A DNA stretch of 50,234 bases from NCBI RefSeq assembly GCF_001275675.1, contig NZ_LITM01000015.1, positions 135,205-185,438 of the forward strand, given 5' to 3'. Made by a program: the position numbers and the translations under genes. This DNA comes from Lysinibacillus sp. FJAT-14745 (GTDB taxonomy: Bacteria; Bacillota; Bacilli; Bacillales_A; Planococcaceae). This document shows, one piece after another, positions 7,001-15,555 of the stretch. How positions within the stretch are numbered: the stretch's first letter is position 1; each line of letters begins with the position of its first letter. A model generated the notes under the pieces. The model was given only the letters and a program-made list of their open reading frames with translations, did no database searches and had not been told where the DNA came from.

Positions 7001-7479
7001 CCTGCATTCTGTGTGAAGTACTATATTTAAAATATTTTGAGCCTTACGTACAATAAGTTCAACTAAAGACGATAACGTTCTTCGGTCAAGAGAGCAACAA
7101 TTTTAGAAAACAGGCTTTATTATTCAGGTTTAATTAACTTTTAATACAATATTCGTGTTTTATTTGATTGATGAACTATCCAGCTGATGGACGAATAGCA
7201 TTTCTAATGATTAAATACGAACATTCTGTGTGGTTTTGTGTGAAATAGTTTGTTTTTTATCTTTTGTCAGGATTATTGTAAACAATCGTCTCTAACCTAT
7301 ATATCACTTCAATCCCCACTTCCCAAAGGTTCTTTTAATATAGGTTTTTGTTCCTTGATGTTGACTACGTAGTATAATTAATTGTTTGAATAAAGCAGGT
7401 GTTTTTTTACAGTGTGAAGAAGTACTTATTATAGGGATATATTCAATTCAACGATTAGAGAAAAAGTGGTGAGGATGAG
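7001..7479. other. Intergenic with a dispersed palindromic repeat
   Basis: No gene seen. It holds repeat copy 1 (about 7150-7265). Upstream of the truncated lipoprotein, 7385-7450 resembles 19640-19715, the leader of the second lipoprotein copy. Confidence 0.5.
7150..7265. repeat. Dispersed repeat, copy 1
   Basis: Shares CAGCTGATGGACGAATAGCATTT-like text, then ATACGAACATTC and AATAGTTTGT, with copies at about 8415-8535 and 44470-44590. In the copy at 44470 the ends TTCGTGTTT and AAACACGAA are inverted, which suggests a stem-loop unit. Confidence 0.55.
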
Positions 7480-7725
7480 GTGGAAATCAAAACAATTTTG
7501 GTATTAATTGTTTTTTCTATATGGTTAGTAGCTTGTACCAGTAATAAAGAAACAACAAAGACTATTTATATTCAAGAATTAATTAATTTCGAAGAAGAAA
7601 AACCAGACACATCACAATTAATATCTGAGGCGAGGGATTTGATCAAGGCTATTATAGCAACAATCTGTACGAAAAGAGCATTTTACAAAGATTGTTGCTA
7701 TTTTTCTATGCCTTTTTCAACATAA
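7480..7725 (+). pseudogene. Truncated paralogue of the small lipoprotein (copy 1)
   Basis: Starts GTG with a signal and lipobox like the intact copy at 31007 (SIWLVACTSNKETTKTI) and matches it up to LISEARD. It then jumps by deletion into sequence that lies downstream of the intact gene (TAGCAACAATC...AAAGAGCAT). The last 30 codons are therefore non-coding DNA read through the terminator at 7654. It has lost about 75 residues of the mature domain, so it is almost surely not functional. Confidence 0.75.
7654..7706 (+). terminator. Terminator after the lipoprotein remnant
   Basis: ATAGCAACAATCT pairs with AGATTGTTGCTAT (13 bp), followed by TTTTTC. Confidence 0.8.
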
Positions 7726-8174
7726 ATGCTTATGTTAAGTACATAATAGCTGTTAATAAGACATCCCAATATAATATTGGCCTCAACGGAATTAAGTATG
7801 AATATATAATAAATTTTAAAAAGACAATTTAAGCTGTCCATAATATCTATGCATAAAATGGAGTTTTGTTGCATAGATTAAAGTAATTCATTGACATGTT
7901 TGTGCTATTTGCATACAATGAAGATAGTAAGATTCATGCGTGATGGATCTACAGCAGTACACGGCGATTGGGTGGCTCCCAGTCGCTTTTTTTCTTTTTC
8001 GTTTCAGCCTTGGCCTTTTTAACGCGTGATGGATAAGACACAGCAGTACACCTCCTTCCTAAAAAGGAATCAACTGGATGCTGCGAATCTATTGTAACAT
8101 AAAATATAATTGCATTTATATAGTGCTTGACAAAAGAAAATGAAGGAGCCAATCATCTTGACCCTTCATTAGTA
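7726..8174. other. Intergenic with a duplicated motif and one terminator
   Basis: No gene seen. GCGTGATGGAT...CAGCAGTACAC occurs twice, at about 7938-7961 and 8022-8048. A terminator-like hairpin lies at 7964-7995. Confidence 0.45.
7964..7995 (+). terminator. Terminator-like hairpin
   Basis: GCGATTGGG and CCCAGTCGC pair (one G-T) round TGGCT, followed by TTTTTTT. No live gene lies just upstream. Confidence 0.6.
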
Positions 8175-8408
8175 TTAGGTTTGTACCTGCATATATATTT
8201 CTTCATACGATTGCTTAATGGACAAAGCTGTCTCCTTCAAATCTCCTCTGAATCGACTCGCCAATTCCTCTAGCAACGAAGATTTGTAGAATATTATTAA
8301 TACTTTATCGACTAATTCACTTAATCTACGTTTCTCCACATGTTTACTCTGCATTGACACTAAACATAATCCAAGTATTATGTCATACGGTAAAACTATC
8401 CAATTTTC
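8175..8408 (-). pseudogene. C-terminal fragment of an unknown (possibly regulator) gene
   Basis: A minus-strand frame open from 8408 to a stop at 8175 reads ENWIVLPYDIILGLCLVSMQ, then a charged helical stretch (KHVEKRRLSELVDKVLIIFY, ASRFRGDLKETALSIKQSYE). It has no ribosome site. Its upstream edge abuts dispersed repeat copy 2, which suggests truncation there. The helical composition recalls a TetR-type C-terminal domain, but I cannot name it. Confidence 0.35.
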
Positions 8409-8414
8409 TGTTCA

Positions 8415-8535
8415 AACTGAATAAAGTTCAGCCGATGGACGAATAGCATTTTCATCTCCTTAATACGAATGTTTTGAATTGTTTAATGCAAAATAGTTCG
8501 TTAATTATCTTTTGTAAGGATTAATTACGAACAAT
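8415..8535. repeat. Dispersed repeat, copy 2
   Basis: GTTCAGCCGATGGACGAATA, then GCATTTT, ATACGAATGTT and AATAGTTCGTTAA, matching the copies at 7150 and 44470. Confidence 0.55.
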
Positions 8536-9065
8536 CATATCTAACAATTTTTTATTGCTTCAATCCCCTTCTTTTCAATTAATTTCTTTCAAGGATACTA
8601 CCTTTTGTTTAATGATCTTTTTAGATAGTTGAGAATGCTTTACTTACAGAGACGCTTATCGCGCCCGATTGTGGAATATGAAATTCCGCATATACAGCAT
8701 TATTAATCAAACTATTGGTATCAAATACGGTTTATTCCTATGTTTTTAAATCATCTTCATTTTCAATACGATACTCAATTGGTAACATTGAAGTTCGCTC
8801 CTTTTCAATAAAATTTCATTTTCTCTAGAATCGCCAACAATCTCGTCCTTTTGCATAATACCAATTATTTCAAAAACATATGTTAAACTCAATCAATTTT
8901 TTATATAAAAAATTGATTGATGTAAAACAAATAGACACTCACAATTGGTAATGATAGGGAAAAAGTATGATGGGCGGTTGGTAATCTTTCGTGTATTCTT
9001 GATGAAGTTGATGAACACATCAATATATGATTAAGAAAACAATACAGAATGAAGGAGAGTGCCTT
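8536..9065. other. Intergenic before the DUF4261 gene
   Basis: No gene seen. It contains a perfect 30-base palindrome at 8890-8919 (CAATCAATTTTTTAT and its complement), 150 bases before the downstream ribosome site. That could be an operator or a bidirectional terminator. Confidence 0.45.
8890..8919. promoter_or_regulatory. Perfect 30-bp palindrome upstream of the DUF4261 gene
   Basis: CAATCAATTTTTTAT is followed directly by its exact reverse complement. There is no loop, so a dimeric-protein operator is at least as likely as a terminator. Confidence 0.4.
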
Positions 9066-9971
9066 ATGAATGAAATCATAGAGCAGGAGAAAGACTTCGG
9101 ATTTGCTAGAGTTTATGCTATTGAACTGCTGTTTAAAGAAAAGCCAGTAGTGGACCGCGAACTACTCTACAGCAAGATAGAACAATACATGGGGAAAACA
9201 GATCAACCACAAAATGAAAAGAGTGGGTCGCTGGCAGTATGGGAGCCCTATGAGCAACATGAGAAAGGCGAAATGCTTCACTTCTTTCATTTGAATTATA
9301 TGGTGAAATATGCAAAAGGAGAAATGCCTGCACAAACAATGCTTACTGGCATGAATGTAGGTCCGATATCTGATTACGAAGCCGCTTTGCAGCAAAGTTG
9401 GCATTGGAATGAAGCAGGCCAAACGTTGCAAGAGTGTAGTTACGCATTGTTACTTGTCGATATGATGGCATCTGGACTGGAGCCCCAAAAAAGATTGGAG
9501 CTATATACGAATGTTCTTCGTGCAATAGTGGAAACGGTCCCTTGCGCTGCGATTTATTTTAGAGAAAGCAATAAGTTGGTCGAGCCATCCGTGTTTTTGG
9601 CTGCTATTGATGAGGGCGAAATGTTGTATGGAGCATTGAACATTCGGTTCTACAATGTTGAGGGTACTGGCAGTGAACGCCAAGAAGGTCTCATGGATTC
9701 CATTGGGCTTGCTGCACTAGGCATTCCTGATGTGCAATGCCACTTCTATGATATGGATACCAATGAGGTTGCAGAATGCTTGACTAACTTTGCTTATTAT
9801 TTGTTTAATCAAGGTGATATTATTACAGATGGAGAAACGATTGGTTTTACAGAGGAGATGCGTTGGCGCTGCGAGCATCAATATGCATTGGCTGTTCCGC
9901 ACCGCATAGTCATTGATCTTGATCCCGGTGAGGGCAACTATGCAGGTCACCAAGGTGGTTCTGAAGAATAG
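9066..9971 (+). CDS. DUF4261 domain-containing protein
   Basis: 301 residues from ATG 9066, chosen for GAAGGAG 7 bases upstream; an in-frame ATG at 9027 has none. It is soluble, with no signal or membrane segment. The features LNIRFYNVEG, MDSIGLAALGIPDVQCHFYD, YYLFNQGDIITDGETIGF and PHRIVIDLDPG fit the DUF4261 family, whose function is unknown and which is found mostly as single genes in Firmicutes. It stands alone here. The family call is from memory of its conserved segments. Confidence 0.7.
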   Translation: MNEIIEQEKDFGFARVYAIELLFKEKPVVDRELLYSKIEQYMGKTDQPQNEKSGSLAVWEPYEQHEKGEMLHFFHLNYMVKYAKGEMPAQTMLTGMNVGPISDYEAALQQSWHWNEAGQTLQECSYALLLVDMMASGLEPQKRLELYTNVLRAIVETVPCAAIYFRESNKLVEPSVFLAAIDEGEMLYGALNIRFYNVEGTGSERQEGLMDSIGLAALGIPDVQCHFYDMDTNEVAECLTNFAYYLFNQGDIITDGETIGFTEEMRWRCEHQYALAVPHRIVIDLDPGEGNYAGHQGGSEE

Positions 9972-10281
9972 TTACTCCTTTGGGTATATAGTGGTGTAGG
10001 TCCTTTCAATACAACCAAAAGTGCGGAGCCTAATTTCAACGGTTTTAATCCTTGAGTACTAGTTTTATCAAAATTTGTTTCTAATGCTTAGACTTTATTA
10101 ATGGGGGGCCTTAGATAATCGTGGTTATCATACTTTATCAAGGTAAAAAATAAAACAATTTGTAACCACCTTTAAGTTATGCCCTATTCTTTACTTAGTG
10201 TAGCTATTTGTACTAACGTTTGCTTGGGGCTATTACAGTCTAGATTGTGTACGCATCTCCGGAGCCTTTTCGTATATAACA
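9972..10281. other. Intergenic, lost 5' part of the DinB gene
   Basis: No supported frame. The 5' end of the DinB fragment has presumably decayed here. Confidence 0.35.
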
Positions 10282-10544
10282 TGCTGATTAACGGACCAAT
10301 TTGTAAAAAACAAAATGAAATAAAAGATGCATTTTTAAAAAATTATCAATCATTAGAAGCAAAATATATGAATTATACAGAGGTCGATCTACAAGATAAA
10401 CTTACTTCTCATTGGGGAGTTACATACTCACGATATGAATGGTTATTAGAAATATTAGCTCATGTTTATCATCATAGGGGGCAATTACACGCTATGCTTG
10501 TTCATTGTTGTGGGATAGATCAAAAAGTTCCATTGTTTGAATAG
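10282..10544 (+). pseudogene. C-terminal fragment of a DinB-family protein
   Basis: The open frame starts at 10179, but only from about 10282 does it read as protein: KNYQSLEAKYMNYTEVDLQD, then YSRYEWLLEILAHVYHHRGQ and LHAMLVHC. HVYHHRGQLH is the metal-binding His motif of the last helix of the DinB/YfiT four-helix bundle. The normal protein is about 150-170 residues. The first two helices with their His are missing, and the preceding codons are unlike any DinB N-terminus. There is no ribosome site. Confidence 0.6.
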
Positions 10545-10593
10545 ATTCAAATAAAGACTAATGAACACTAAAAGATCCCTTTTATTGAATTAA

Positions 10594-10645
10594 AATAATA
10601 TCCCCTTTTCTTAGCCGTTAAGTGCTTAGAAAAGGGGATATTATT
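10594..10645. terminator. Bidirectional terminator between convergent genes
   Basis: AATAATATCCCCTTTTCT and AGAAAAGGGGATATTATT form an 18-bp perfect stem with a 16-base loop. Confidence 0.85.
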
Positions 10646-10680
10646 GTTTATAAAAATGCTTATTGGATTCGTTAAATATG

Positions 10681-11736
10681 TTAGCGCTTATATTCAGGCT
10701 GTTCTAAAATAATCGGATTCGGATTGCTAAGTACCCATTGCACTGCCAACTCGCATAGTCTCGCAGGTTCCTCATCTCCATCGCCTTTGTGAAGTTCTTT
10801 CGCTAAAGTGATAGACTCCTGAAGTGCAGCGGGATGTAATGGCGTACCTATGCTAAAGTAATGGTTCAAACTTTTGAGCATTTTACGAAAATCATTATCC
10901 CAGTTGATGCCACCGTTATCTAAAATTTCGTATGAGACTTTACCAGTAATACGAATAACCTCTCCTTGTACAGTTTGCGCATGTCCTTGCGAAGGAATTA
11001 GTAAATTCCAAAGTTCATTATGTTGCGCCTGCCAGCCCTTTGTACATACTGTTATTGGAGACGTACCATCATGCGTTTTTCGCTTCTCTACTGGTGGAAC
11101 ATCAAATAGCTCATAAAGACGGGAAAGTGCCTCATCCGTTTCGTTCAAATATTCTTTATTAAAACCTTCTCTGTGAAATTCAAAGTCTTTTCCAATTCGC
11201 TTAATAGAATTTTTCATTTCCGGCGTTACAGCTATATTTGCGCTCAGAAAAATCTCAGAAACTTCCACTAGATCAACAATATTTATATTTCTACATACTG
11301 CTAAAGCTTTGTCCAAAGGCGTCTCATTCATCATATTTACCGCGCTAATATTTGCGCCTTTAGAAACCAATGTGCGCACCGCATTTGGTTTAAAAAAAGC
11401 AGCCGCAGCAAATAAAGGTGTTTCGTTTTGATAATCCAAGGCTTCTATATCTGCACCTAACTCAAGAAGCAATTCAATATTCCCCCGCCAACTTATTGCC
11501 TGATTATGTAAAGCCGAACTTTTGTAATTGTCTCTCGCATTTATATTTGCCCCCTGTTCCACGAGCCAGCGAACCAATTCATCCGGTACATTGAAAAAAC
11601 TTAAGGCTGTTGTTTTACTATAACCACCATATGCATCTAGCTCGCACTTTGTAAATACCTCTTGTAATGCCGCAATATCACCTGCTTCAATTAGTTCATT
11701 AAAATTTTTCGGTAACGTTTTTCTCTTCCTCGCCAT
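10681..11736 (-). CDS. Ankyrin-repeat protein
   Basis: 351 residues from the ATG at 11736, with AGGAGC about 10 bases upstream; an in-frame ATG 21 bases earlier lacks a site. The N-terminal 160 residues contain about four ankyrin repeats: DELVRWLVEQGANINARDNY, LHNQAISWRGNIELLLELGA, ETPLFAAAAFFKPNAVRTLV and ETPLDKALAV. The remaining 190 residues are not repeats. They include a region around HDGTSPITVCTKGWQAQHNE that I do not recognise. No signal peptide, so probably cytoplasmic. It stands alone, convergent with the DinB fragment. Ankyrin repeats mediate protein binding; the partner is unknown. Confidence 0.8.
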   Translation of the reverse strand: MARKRKTLPKNFNELIEAGDIAALQEVFTKCELDAYGGYSKTTALSFFNVPDELVRWLVEQGANINARDNYKSSALHNQAISWRGNIELLLELGADIEALDYQNETPLFAAAAFFKPNAVRTLVSKGANISAVNMMNETPLDKALAVCRNINIVDLVEVSEIFLSANIAVTPEMKNSIKRIGKDFEFHREGFNKEYLNETDEALSRLYELFDVPPVEKRKTHDGTSPITVCTKGWQAQHNELWNLLIPSQGHAQTVQGEVIRITGKVSYEILDNGGINWDNDFRKMLKSLNHYFSIGTPLHPAALQESITLAKELHKGDGDEEPARLCELAVQWVLSNPNPIILEQPEYKR

Positions 11737-12477
11737 ATGTATTTTCGCTCCTGACATTAGATTTTTGAATATAGTTCATCACGTTATTTACCATATATAT
11801 CAATCAATATTTTACCATGTTATAATTTCTATGCTAAGAGAGTTTACAGTTAATTAAGAAAAGAAGTTATACTTATGCAACCGTTTTGGGAAAATGACTA
11901 TAAAGAAGATGGGTATTACGCTTTTGGTAATCCAAGCATTGAAGTAATCGAGCAAAATAAATAATTTACCTCCCAACTATTGGCATTCTTTTATAATTAT
12001 TTGGATTATCTTTGCTGCTTGGATTAGTAAAATTATTTTTCATCATATTTAAAGTTTTGTTCAGCAAGAGTCATCCTTCCTGAACAATTTCTTTCAGATA
12101 TTTCATTTTACATAGCAATGAAATTTTATTATTGCACTTTGGTTATATAGCTGCTTAATGTAACATTCTAATACTTTTTCTTTATCTGCTTAAAAAGCAT
12201 CTGAATAAAGGTACTTTTTGTTTTTTCATAATGCTTCAACTGCGAAATAGTTAGATTTTTGATAAGCTGAATATTTCTCCCTTAATTTTAATAATTAAAT
12301 GTTGTCTTTATTAAAATGTAATTCTCTAATTTTTACAATAATGATAACGCTATGAGACGTATCGAGATTCAGTAACATGTACCGTTATCCATCTCGATTG
12401 CTCTCACAACGCACAATAAAAGCCTTACGTGTTTTTTGATTGTACATAATTTACTAAAAGTATTAAGCGAAGATCCT
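11737..12477. other. Intergenic with a short open frame and a DUF1232 duplicate end
   Basis: At 11875-11964 (+) a 29-codon frame reads MQPFWENDYKEDGYYAFGNP and ends soon after. It resembles the start of SUKH-type proteins but is cut short. From 11977 the DNA copies the end of the DUF1232 gene. Beyond 12110 nothing is recognisable. Confidence 0.4.
11977..12110 (+). pseudogene. Duplicated 3' end of the DUF1232 gene and its terminator
   Basis: About 130 bases match 14567-14690, from TTGGCATTCTTTT through the final codons (TGGATTAGTAAAATTATT) to the GTTCAGCAAG hairpin, with scattered substitutions. No 5' part of the gene is present. Confidence 0.65.
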
Positions 12478-12754
12478 TTAACTCATTCCCCGTCGTATGT
12501 AATGTTGTGTTGCCTGTTCAGGGTCTAATTTTAATGCAAATAAATTATCGATACCATCTATTTTAGTCGGGGTATTAGAAAGCGATTGACCGAAAATATC
12601 TTGTAAGTTGGATGCTGGGTCCGTACTAATTAGCAGCACCTTTTTCTCTTCATTTGCAATGGCTACAAGCAACTGATGTTTTTCCAACGCCCCCTTTTCC
12701 TATAAAAAATAGGAAAGGGTTGTCTAGGAATTTGCTTCTTGTAAAGCGTTCCAT
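12478..12754 (-). pseudogene. arsA: arsA 5' fragment (arsenical pump ATPase)
   Basis: From the ATG at 12754 the frame reads MERFTRSKFLDNP, then FFIGKGGVGKTSVAC, the ArsA Walker A (P-loop). A frameshift follows. The next frame reads AIANEEKKVLLISTDPASNL, then FGQSLSNTP and IDNLFALKLDPEQATQHYI, and stops. ArsA is normally about 580 residues; fewer than 95 remain, so this is a dead fragment. It follows arsD directly, as in arsDA operons. Confidence 0.8.
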
Positions 12755-12756
12755 TT

Positions 12757-13116
12757 TTACGCATCTCCTTTTAGTGACAAGCGTACTTTTGGTTTTTGTA
12801 ATAGTTCTTCTTCTGAAAGTCCTGACCACTGTGAAAACTGTGCATTAGTAGGATATTTTCCTTTACAAAGTAACTCTCCATCTACAAATGTTGCAGGTAA
12901 TACATCCATTCCCTCTGACATTAGAAGTTGATTGATGGCTTCGTTTTCTACAAAGGCATTCGGTTCATTTGTTAGATTAAATCGTTCAGCTTCTTTATCT
13001 GTTTTCTTTAAATTATTCATTACAAATGACATACGTAATAACTCTGGATCAATAGAAGGTCCACATAAGCCCGTAGAACAACACATTGCTGGTTCATAAA
13101 TATGAATTTTTTTCAG
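12757..13116 (-). CDS. arsD: ArsD, arsenical metallochaperone (start codon impaired)
   Basis: Delivers As(III)/Sb(III) to ArsA. The frame LKKIHIYEPAMCCSTGLCGP is the ArsD N-terminus with the metalloid-binding cysteines CC and C. NLKKTDKEAERFNLTNEP and PATFVDGELLCKGKYPTNAQ are also typical. Length is 119 residues, like other ArsD. The expected initiator position reads CTG (13116), immediately after an in-frame TAG. The first ATG (13086) would remove the first nine residues. It may be expressed poorly or be a pseudogene, and its partner ArsA is destroyed. Confidence 0.75.
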   Translation of the reverse strand: MKKIHIYEPAMCCSTGLCGPSIDPELLRMSFVMNNLKKTDKEAERFNLTNEPNAFVENEAINQLLMSEGMDVLPATFVDGELLCKGKYPTNAQFSQWSGLSEEELLQKPKVRLSLKGDA

Positions 13117-13165
13117 CTACAAATTGTTCAATACGCTTGCCAATAGCATCACGTACGTTTTTGTG
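13099..13165 (-). pseudogene. arsC 3' scrap
   Basis: Upstream of arsD a minus-strand frame reads NVRDAIGKRIEQFVAEKNSY and then L and a stop. It resembles the C-terminal helix of thioredoxin-coupled arsenate reductase (VRDxIxxxIxxF). It overlaps the arsD start. An arsC-arsD-arsA order would fit. The rest of arsC is absent. The fragment is short, so this is tentative. Confidence 0.4.
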
Positions 13166-13182
13166 TTATATATACTAAAAAT

Positions 13183-13292
13183 AAGGGCGTATTTAACAAA
13201 ATATAGTGGACTTAGTATTTGGATGAATTACGCCCTTTTCAAAAAGGGCAAATTTTTTTAGGGTATTCATAATAAGTAGTGGAATACCCTTA
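13183..13292. terminator. Cluster of hairpins
   Basis: AAGGGCGTA (13183) pairs with TACGCCCTT (13229). GCCCTTT and AAAGGGC (13232-13249) form a second stem followed by AAATTTTTTT, a good plus-strand terminator. AGGGTATTC and GAATACCCT (about 13260-13292) form a third. Confidence 0.6.
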
Positions 13293-13506
13293 TATGAATA
13301 CCCTTATATATTACCTCTGCTAAACATTCTTCATATTGTTCAGTTAATCTCCATCCATCTATGATATTCATAATCCAATCTCACCCTTACTATTAGCTTT
13401 TAATGACGTCGGTCCAGAAACTATTCTTCACTCCACCTTCCTTTTTGTCCAAACAACTGTATTTGATATGAATAAAATATTGTATAGAAGAGGAGGTGAA
13501 TATAGA

Positions 13507-13893
13507 ATGGCATCATTTGTAATTGGAGCGAGAAGTCTTTTCAATTTTCGAAACGAACGCTTTTTCCTATTAGTTGAAGATGAAATTACAATTCCAGCTA
13601 ACGGTGTAGAGATTGATCCAGTTAATATCTATGAGATTGACCAACAAACTTTCAATTTTATCAGAGCTGAAGGAGATACACCTGTGATTGTACCAGCTTT
13701 TCAACTCCCACCTGTACCCCCTGGATTTAAATTAGAACGAAAATGTATTTTTACAGTCGATAATTCATACTTTGTAATCTATGATTTAGAAAATGGCACT
13801 GATAACAATGTTTTATTAAGAATCAGTGCAGCTTTATTTAACTCATTGAGAAATTCTGGTGTTCGTGAATGTGTTCCTCAAAATTTCATTTAA
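13507..13893 (+). CDS. Hypothetical protein, possibly spore-associated
   Basis: 128 residues from ATG 13507, chosen for the AGGAGGTGA 9 bases upstream over an in-frame ATG at 13468. No signal peptide or membrane helix. It is beta-rich and acidic, with landmarks NFRNERFFLLVEDEITIPAN, IYEIDQQTFNFI and PAFQLPPVPPGFKLERKCIF, and ends in VRECVPQNFI. It stands alone with a strong terminator. The Val/Pro/Phe composition recalls Bacillus outer-coat proteins, but I do not recognise a family and that is only an impression. Confidence 0.7.
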   Translation: MASFVIGARSLFNFRNERFFLLVEDEITIPANGVEIDPVNIYEIDQQTFNFIRAEGDTPVIVPAFQLPPVPPGFKLERKCIFTVDNSYFVIYDLENGTDNNVLLRISAALFNSLRNSGVRECVPQNFI

Positions 13894-13956
13894 ATAAATG
13901 GGTATTGTTATGTATCCCTTCAATTGTGGGTTATATTTAACAAACTGCTGTACAAA

Positions 13957-13997
13957 AAACAAGCAATCAATTTTATTGGTTGCTTGTTTTTTATTTT
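13957..13997 (+). terminator. Terminator
   Basis: AAACAAGCAA and TTGCTTGTTT stem followed by a T-rich run. Confidence 0.8.
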
Positions 13998-14246
13998 GAA
14001 TGTATTTACGCATGTTTAACACTTCAAAATTTTAAACGACTTAATTATTACTACACAGTTTTTCCAATACAACACACTCGATGTTGTCTTTGTTTTGATA
14101 AAGCGTTTCATTTGTACGGTCGTCATAAACTCTAAACATATTTTCTTTCCTGCTTTCTGACACGACTCTAATATTGTTCATTAGTATTTATTCCCCTTTC
14201 TACTTAGATAACTTATACTTCATAGTAAAGAAAGGGAAGATTTTCA

Positions 14247-14639
14247 ATGAACAATAGTTTAATATCAAAATTAAAAGCCTTTGCAAAAAAATTAAAACAA
14301 AATTTATTTGTACTTTATCTGTCTTATAAAGATCCCAGAACACCATGGTATGCTAAGCTTTTGGCAATGCTTGTAGTTGCATATGCTTTTAGCCCAATAG
14401 ACTTAATCCCAGATTTTATACCTGTTATAGGGTATCTTGATGATTTGATAATTGTACCCCTGGGAATTACCCTCGCTTTAAAACTAATTCCACATAATGT
14501 AATTGAAGATAATAAAGAAGCTGCGGAAGAATTAAAACAATCAGAAAAACCAAAGAATTGGTTTGTTGGCATTCTTTTTATAACTATTTGGGTTATCTTT
14601 GCTGTTTGGATTAGTAAAATTATTATTCATCATATTTAA
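14247..14639 (+). CDS. DUF1232 (YkvA-like) membrane protein
   Basis: 130 residues. The family core SPIDLIPDFIPVIGYLDDLI is complete, followed by IVPLGITLALKLIP. Two hydrophobic segments flank this core, and a third C-terminal helix (FVGILFITIWVIFAVWISKI) ends the protein. The N-terminus is basic and coiled. Members are small bacterial membrane proteins of unknown function. AAAGGGAAG lies upstream of the ATG. It stands alone, with a terminator 6 bases downstream. Its 3' end is duplicated at 11977. Confidence 0.85.
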   Translation: MNNSLISKLKAFAKKLKQNLFVLYLSYKDPRTPWYAKLLAMLVVAYAFSPIDLIPDFIPVIGYLDDLIIVPLGITLALKLIPHNVIEDNKEAAEELKQSEKPKNWFVGILFITIWVIFAVWISKIIIHHI

Positions 14640-14644
14640 AGTTT

Positions 14645-14684
14645 TGTTCAGCAAGATTTATCTTTCCTTGCTGAACATTTTCTT
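14645..14684 (+). terminator. Terminator of the DUF1232 gene
   Basis: TGTTCAGCAAG pairs with CTTGCTGAACA (11 bp), followed by TTTTC. Confidence 0.85.
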
Positions 14685-14817
14685 TCGAATATTTAGTGGA
14701 ATATAGTTTTTATAAGTTACATTCCACTACTAATTACGAATTTCCTTATTTAAAAAGTATGCTCTGTTTAACTTGATTGTTGTTTTTCGAGTGGCGATTA
14801 AACATTTTCTAACATCT

Positions 14818-15002
14818 TAAAGTTTCCTTTCTACAATCATAGTTATTGGCGTACCCCTTTCATAATGTTCATCTAATACACCCAACGCTACATCTACAAG
14901 GTTTCTAATCTTTTCGCCAAAGTTTGTGAAAATATAGATAAAAGCCTGGTCATCTTCTAAAAACTCTTTTTCTTTTTTAAGGTCATCTCTTTTTATGAAG
15001 TA
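14818..15002 (-). pseudogene. Unidentified C-terminal gene fragment
   Basis: A minus-strand frame between stops reads YFIKRDDLKKEKEFLEDDQA, FIYIFTNFGEKIRNLVDVAL and GVLDEHYERGTPITMIVERK. It has protein-like composition but no start codon or ribosome site, and its upstream end meets a stop codon. Probably the tail of a broken gene. I do not recognise the family. Confidence 0.45.
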
Positions 15003-15026
15003 CTAAAAACTATTATTTAATATCAA

Positions 15027-15392
15027 ATATCTAAGCGATTTAGACGCGGGATTCTAATTCCAGCTTTATTAGGTATAGGTGCAATTGGACTAACCTAAGC
15101 AATATGGAGTAAATTTTGGTTAGCACCAGGCATTGCATTTGGAATAGCTATGGTATGTAATATCGCTTGGAACATTATTGTAGCATCTGTACAGCAGGAA
15201 ACTGTACCTATCAATTTGCAAGGAAGAGTTTTAGGATTTTCACGCGTGCTTACACGACTTGCAATGCCTCAAGGTGCATTAGTAGGAGGTATGATTTCTG
15301 ATTATAATCCGATTTCAATTTTTATTTTTGCATCAGCTACAAAATTCGTTGAAATAATTATTGCACTTGTCAGTCCGATACGCAAACTATGA
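15027..15392 (+). pseudogene. 3' fragment of an MFS drug-efflux type transporter
   Basis: Reads RFRRGILIPALLGIGAIGLT, a stop, then FWLAPGIAFGIAMVCNIAWN, IIVASVQQETVPINLQGRVL, GFSRVLTRLAMPQGALVGGM and a final membrane helix. PINLQGRVLGFSR is typical of the last third of MFS exporters. About four C-terminal helices remain out of twelve. An in-frame TAA splits it, and no 5' part is visible. Confidence 0.7.
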
Positions 15393-15434
15393 ACAAACGT
15401 AAATAACAACGTTATGTCCAGAATTCCCACATAG

Positions 15435-15472
15435 AAATGTCAGCTTCCCTCATTAGCAGACATTTTTTTATA
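15435..15472 (+). terminator. Terminator after the MFS relic
   Basis: AAATGTC and GACATTT stem with a long loop, then TTTTT. Confidence 0.6.
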
Positions 15473-15507
15473 TAGATTTGTTATCTTGATAAAAGAAATC
15501 AATAAAT

Positions 15508-15546
15508 ATCAAAAAGCATAAGCTTTTTACGCCTACGCTTTTTCAA
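15508..15546 (-). terminator. Terminator of the minus-strand gene at 15556
   Basis: On the minus strand AAAAAGCGTA pairs with TATGCTTTTT round a 13-base loop and ends in T. Confidence 0.6.
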
Positions 15547-15555
15547 AAATTAATG

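Noticed and set aside
7938-8048. Possible T-box or riboswitch (GGGTGGC, repeated CAGCAGTACAC)
   Set aside because: No T-box antiterminator consensus and no downstream gene in the right place; only a simple terminator hairpin is supported.
7949-8152. Minus-strand open frame of 67 codons
   Set aside because: It covers a terminator and duplicated intergenic motifs; the Lys-rich text is the T run read backwards.
9133-9431. Open frames on the minus strand under the DUF4261 gene
   Set aside because: They have no ribosome site, an odd composition and lie fully inside a better gene on the other strand.
12691-12720. Hairpin CCTTTTCCTA/TAGGAAAGG looking like a terminator
   Set aside because: It lies inside the arsA P-loop coding text (NPFLFFIGKGG), so the symmetry is probably a coding accident.
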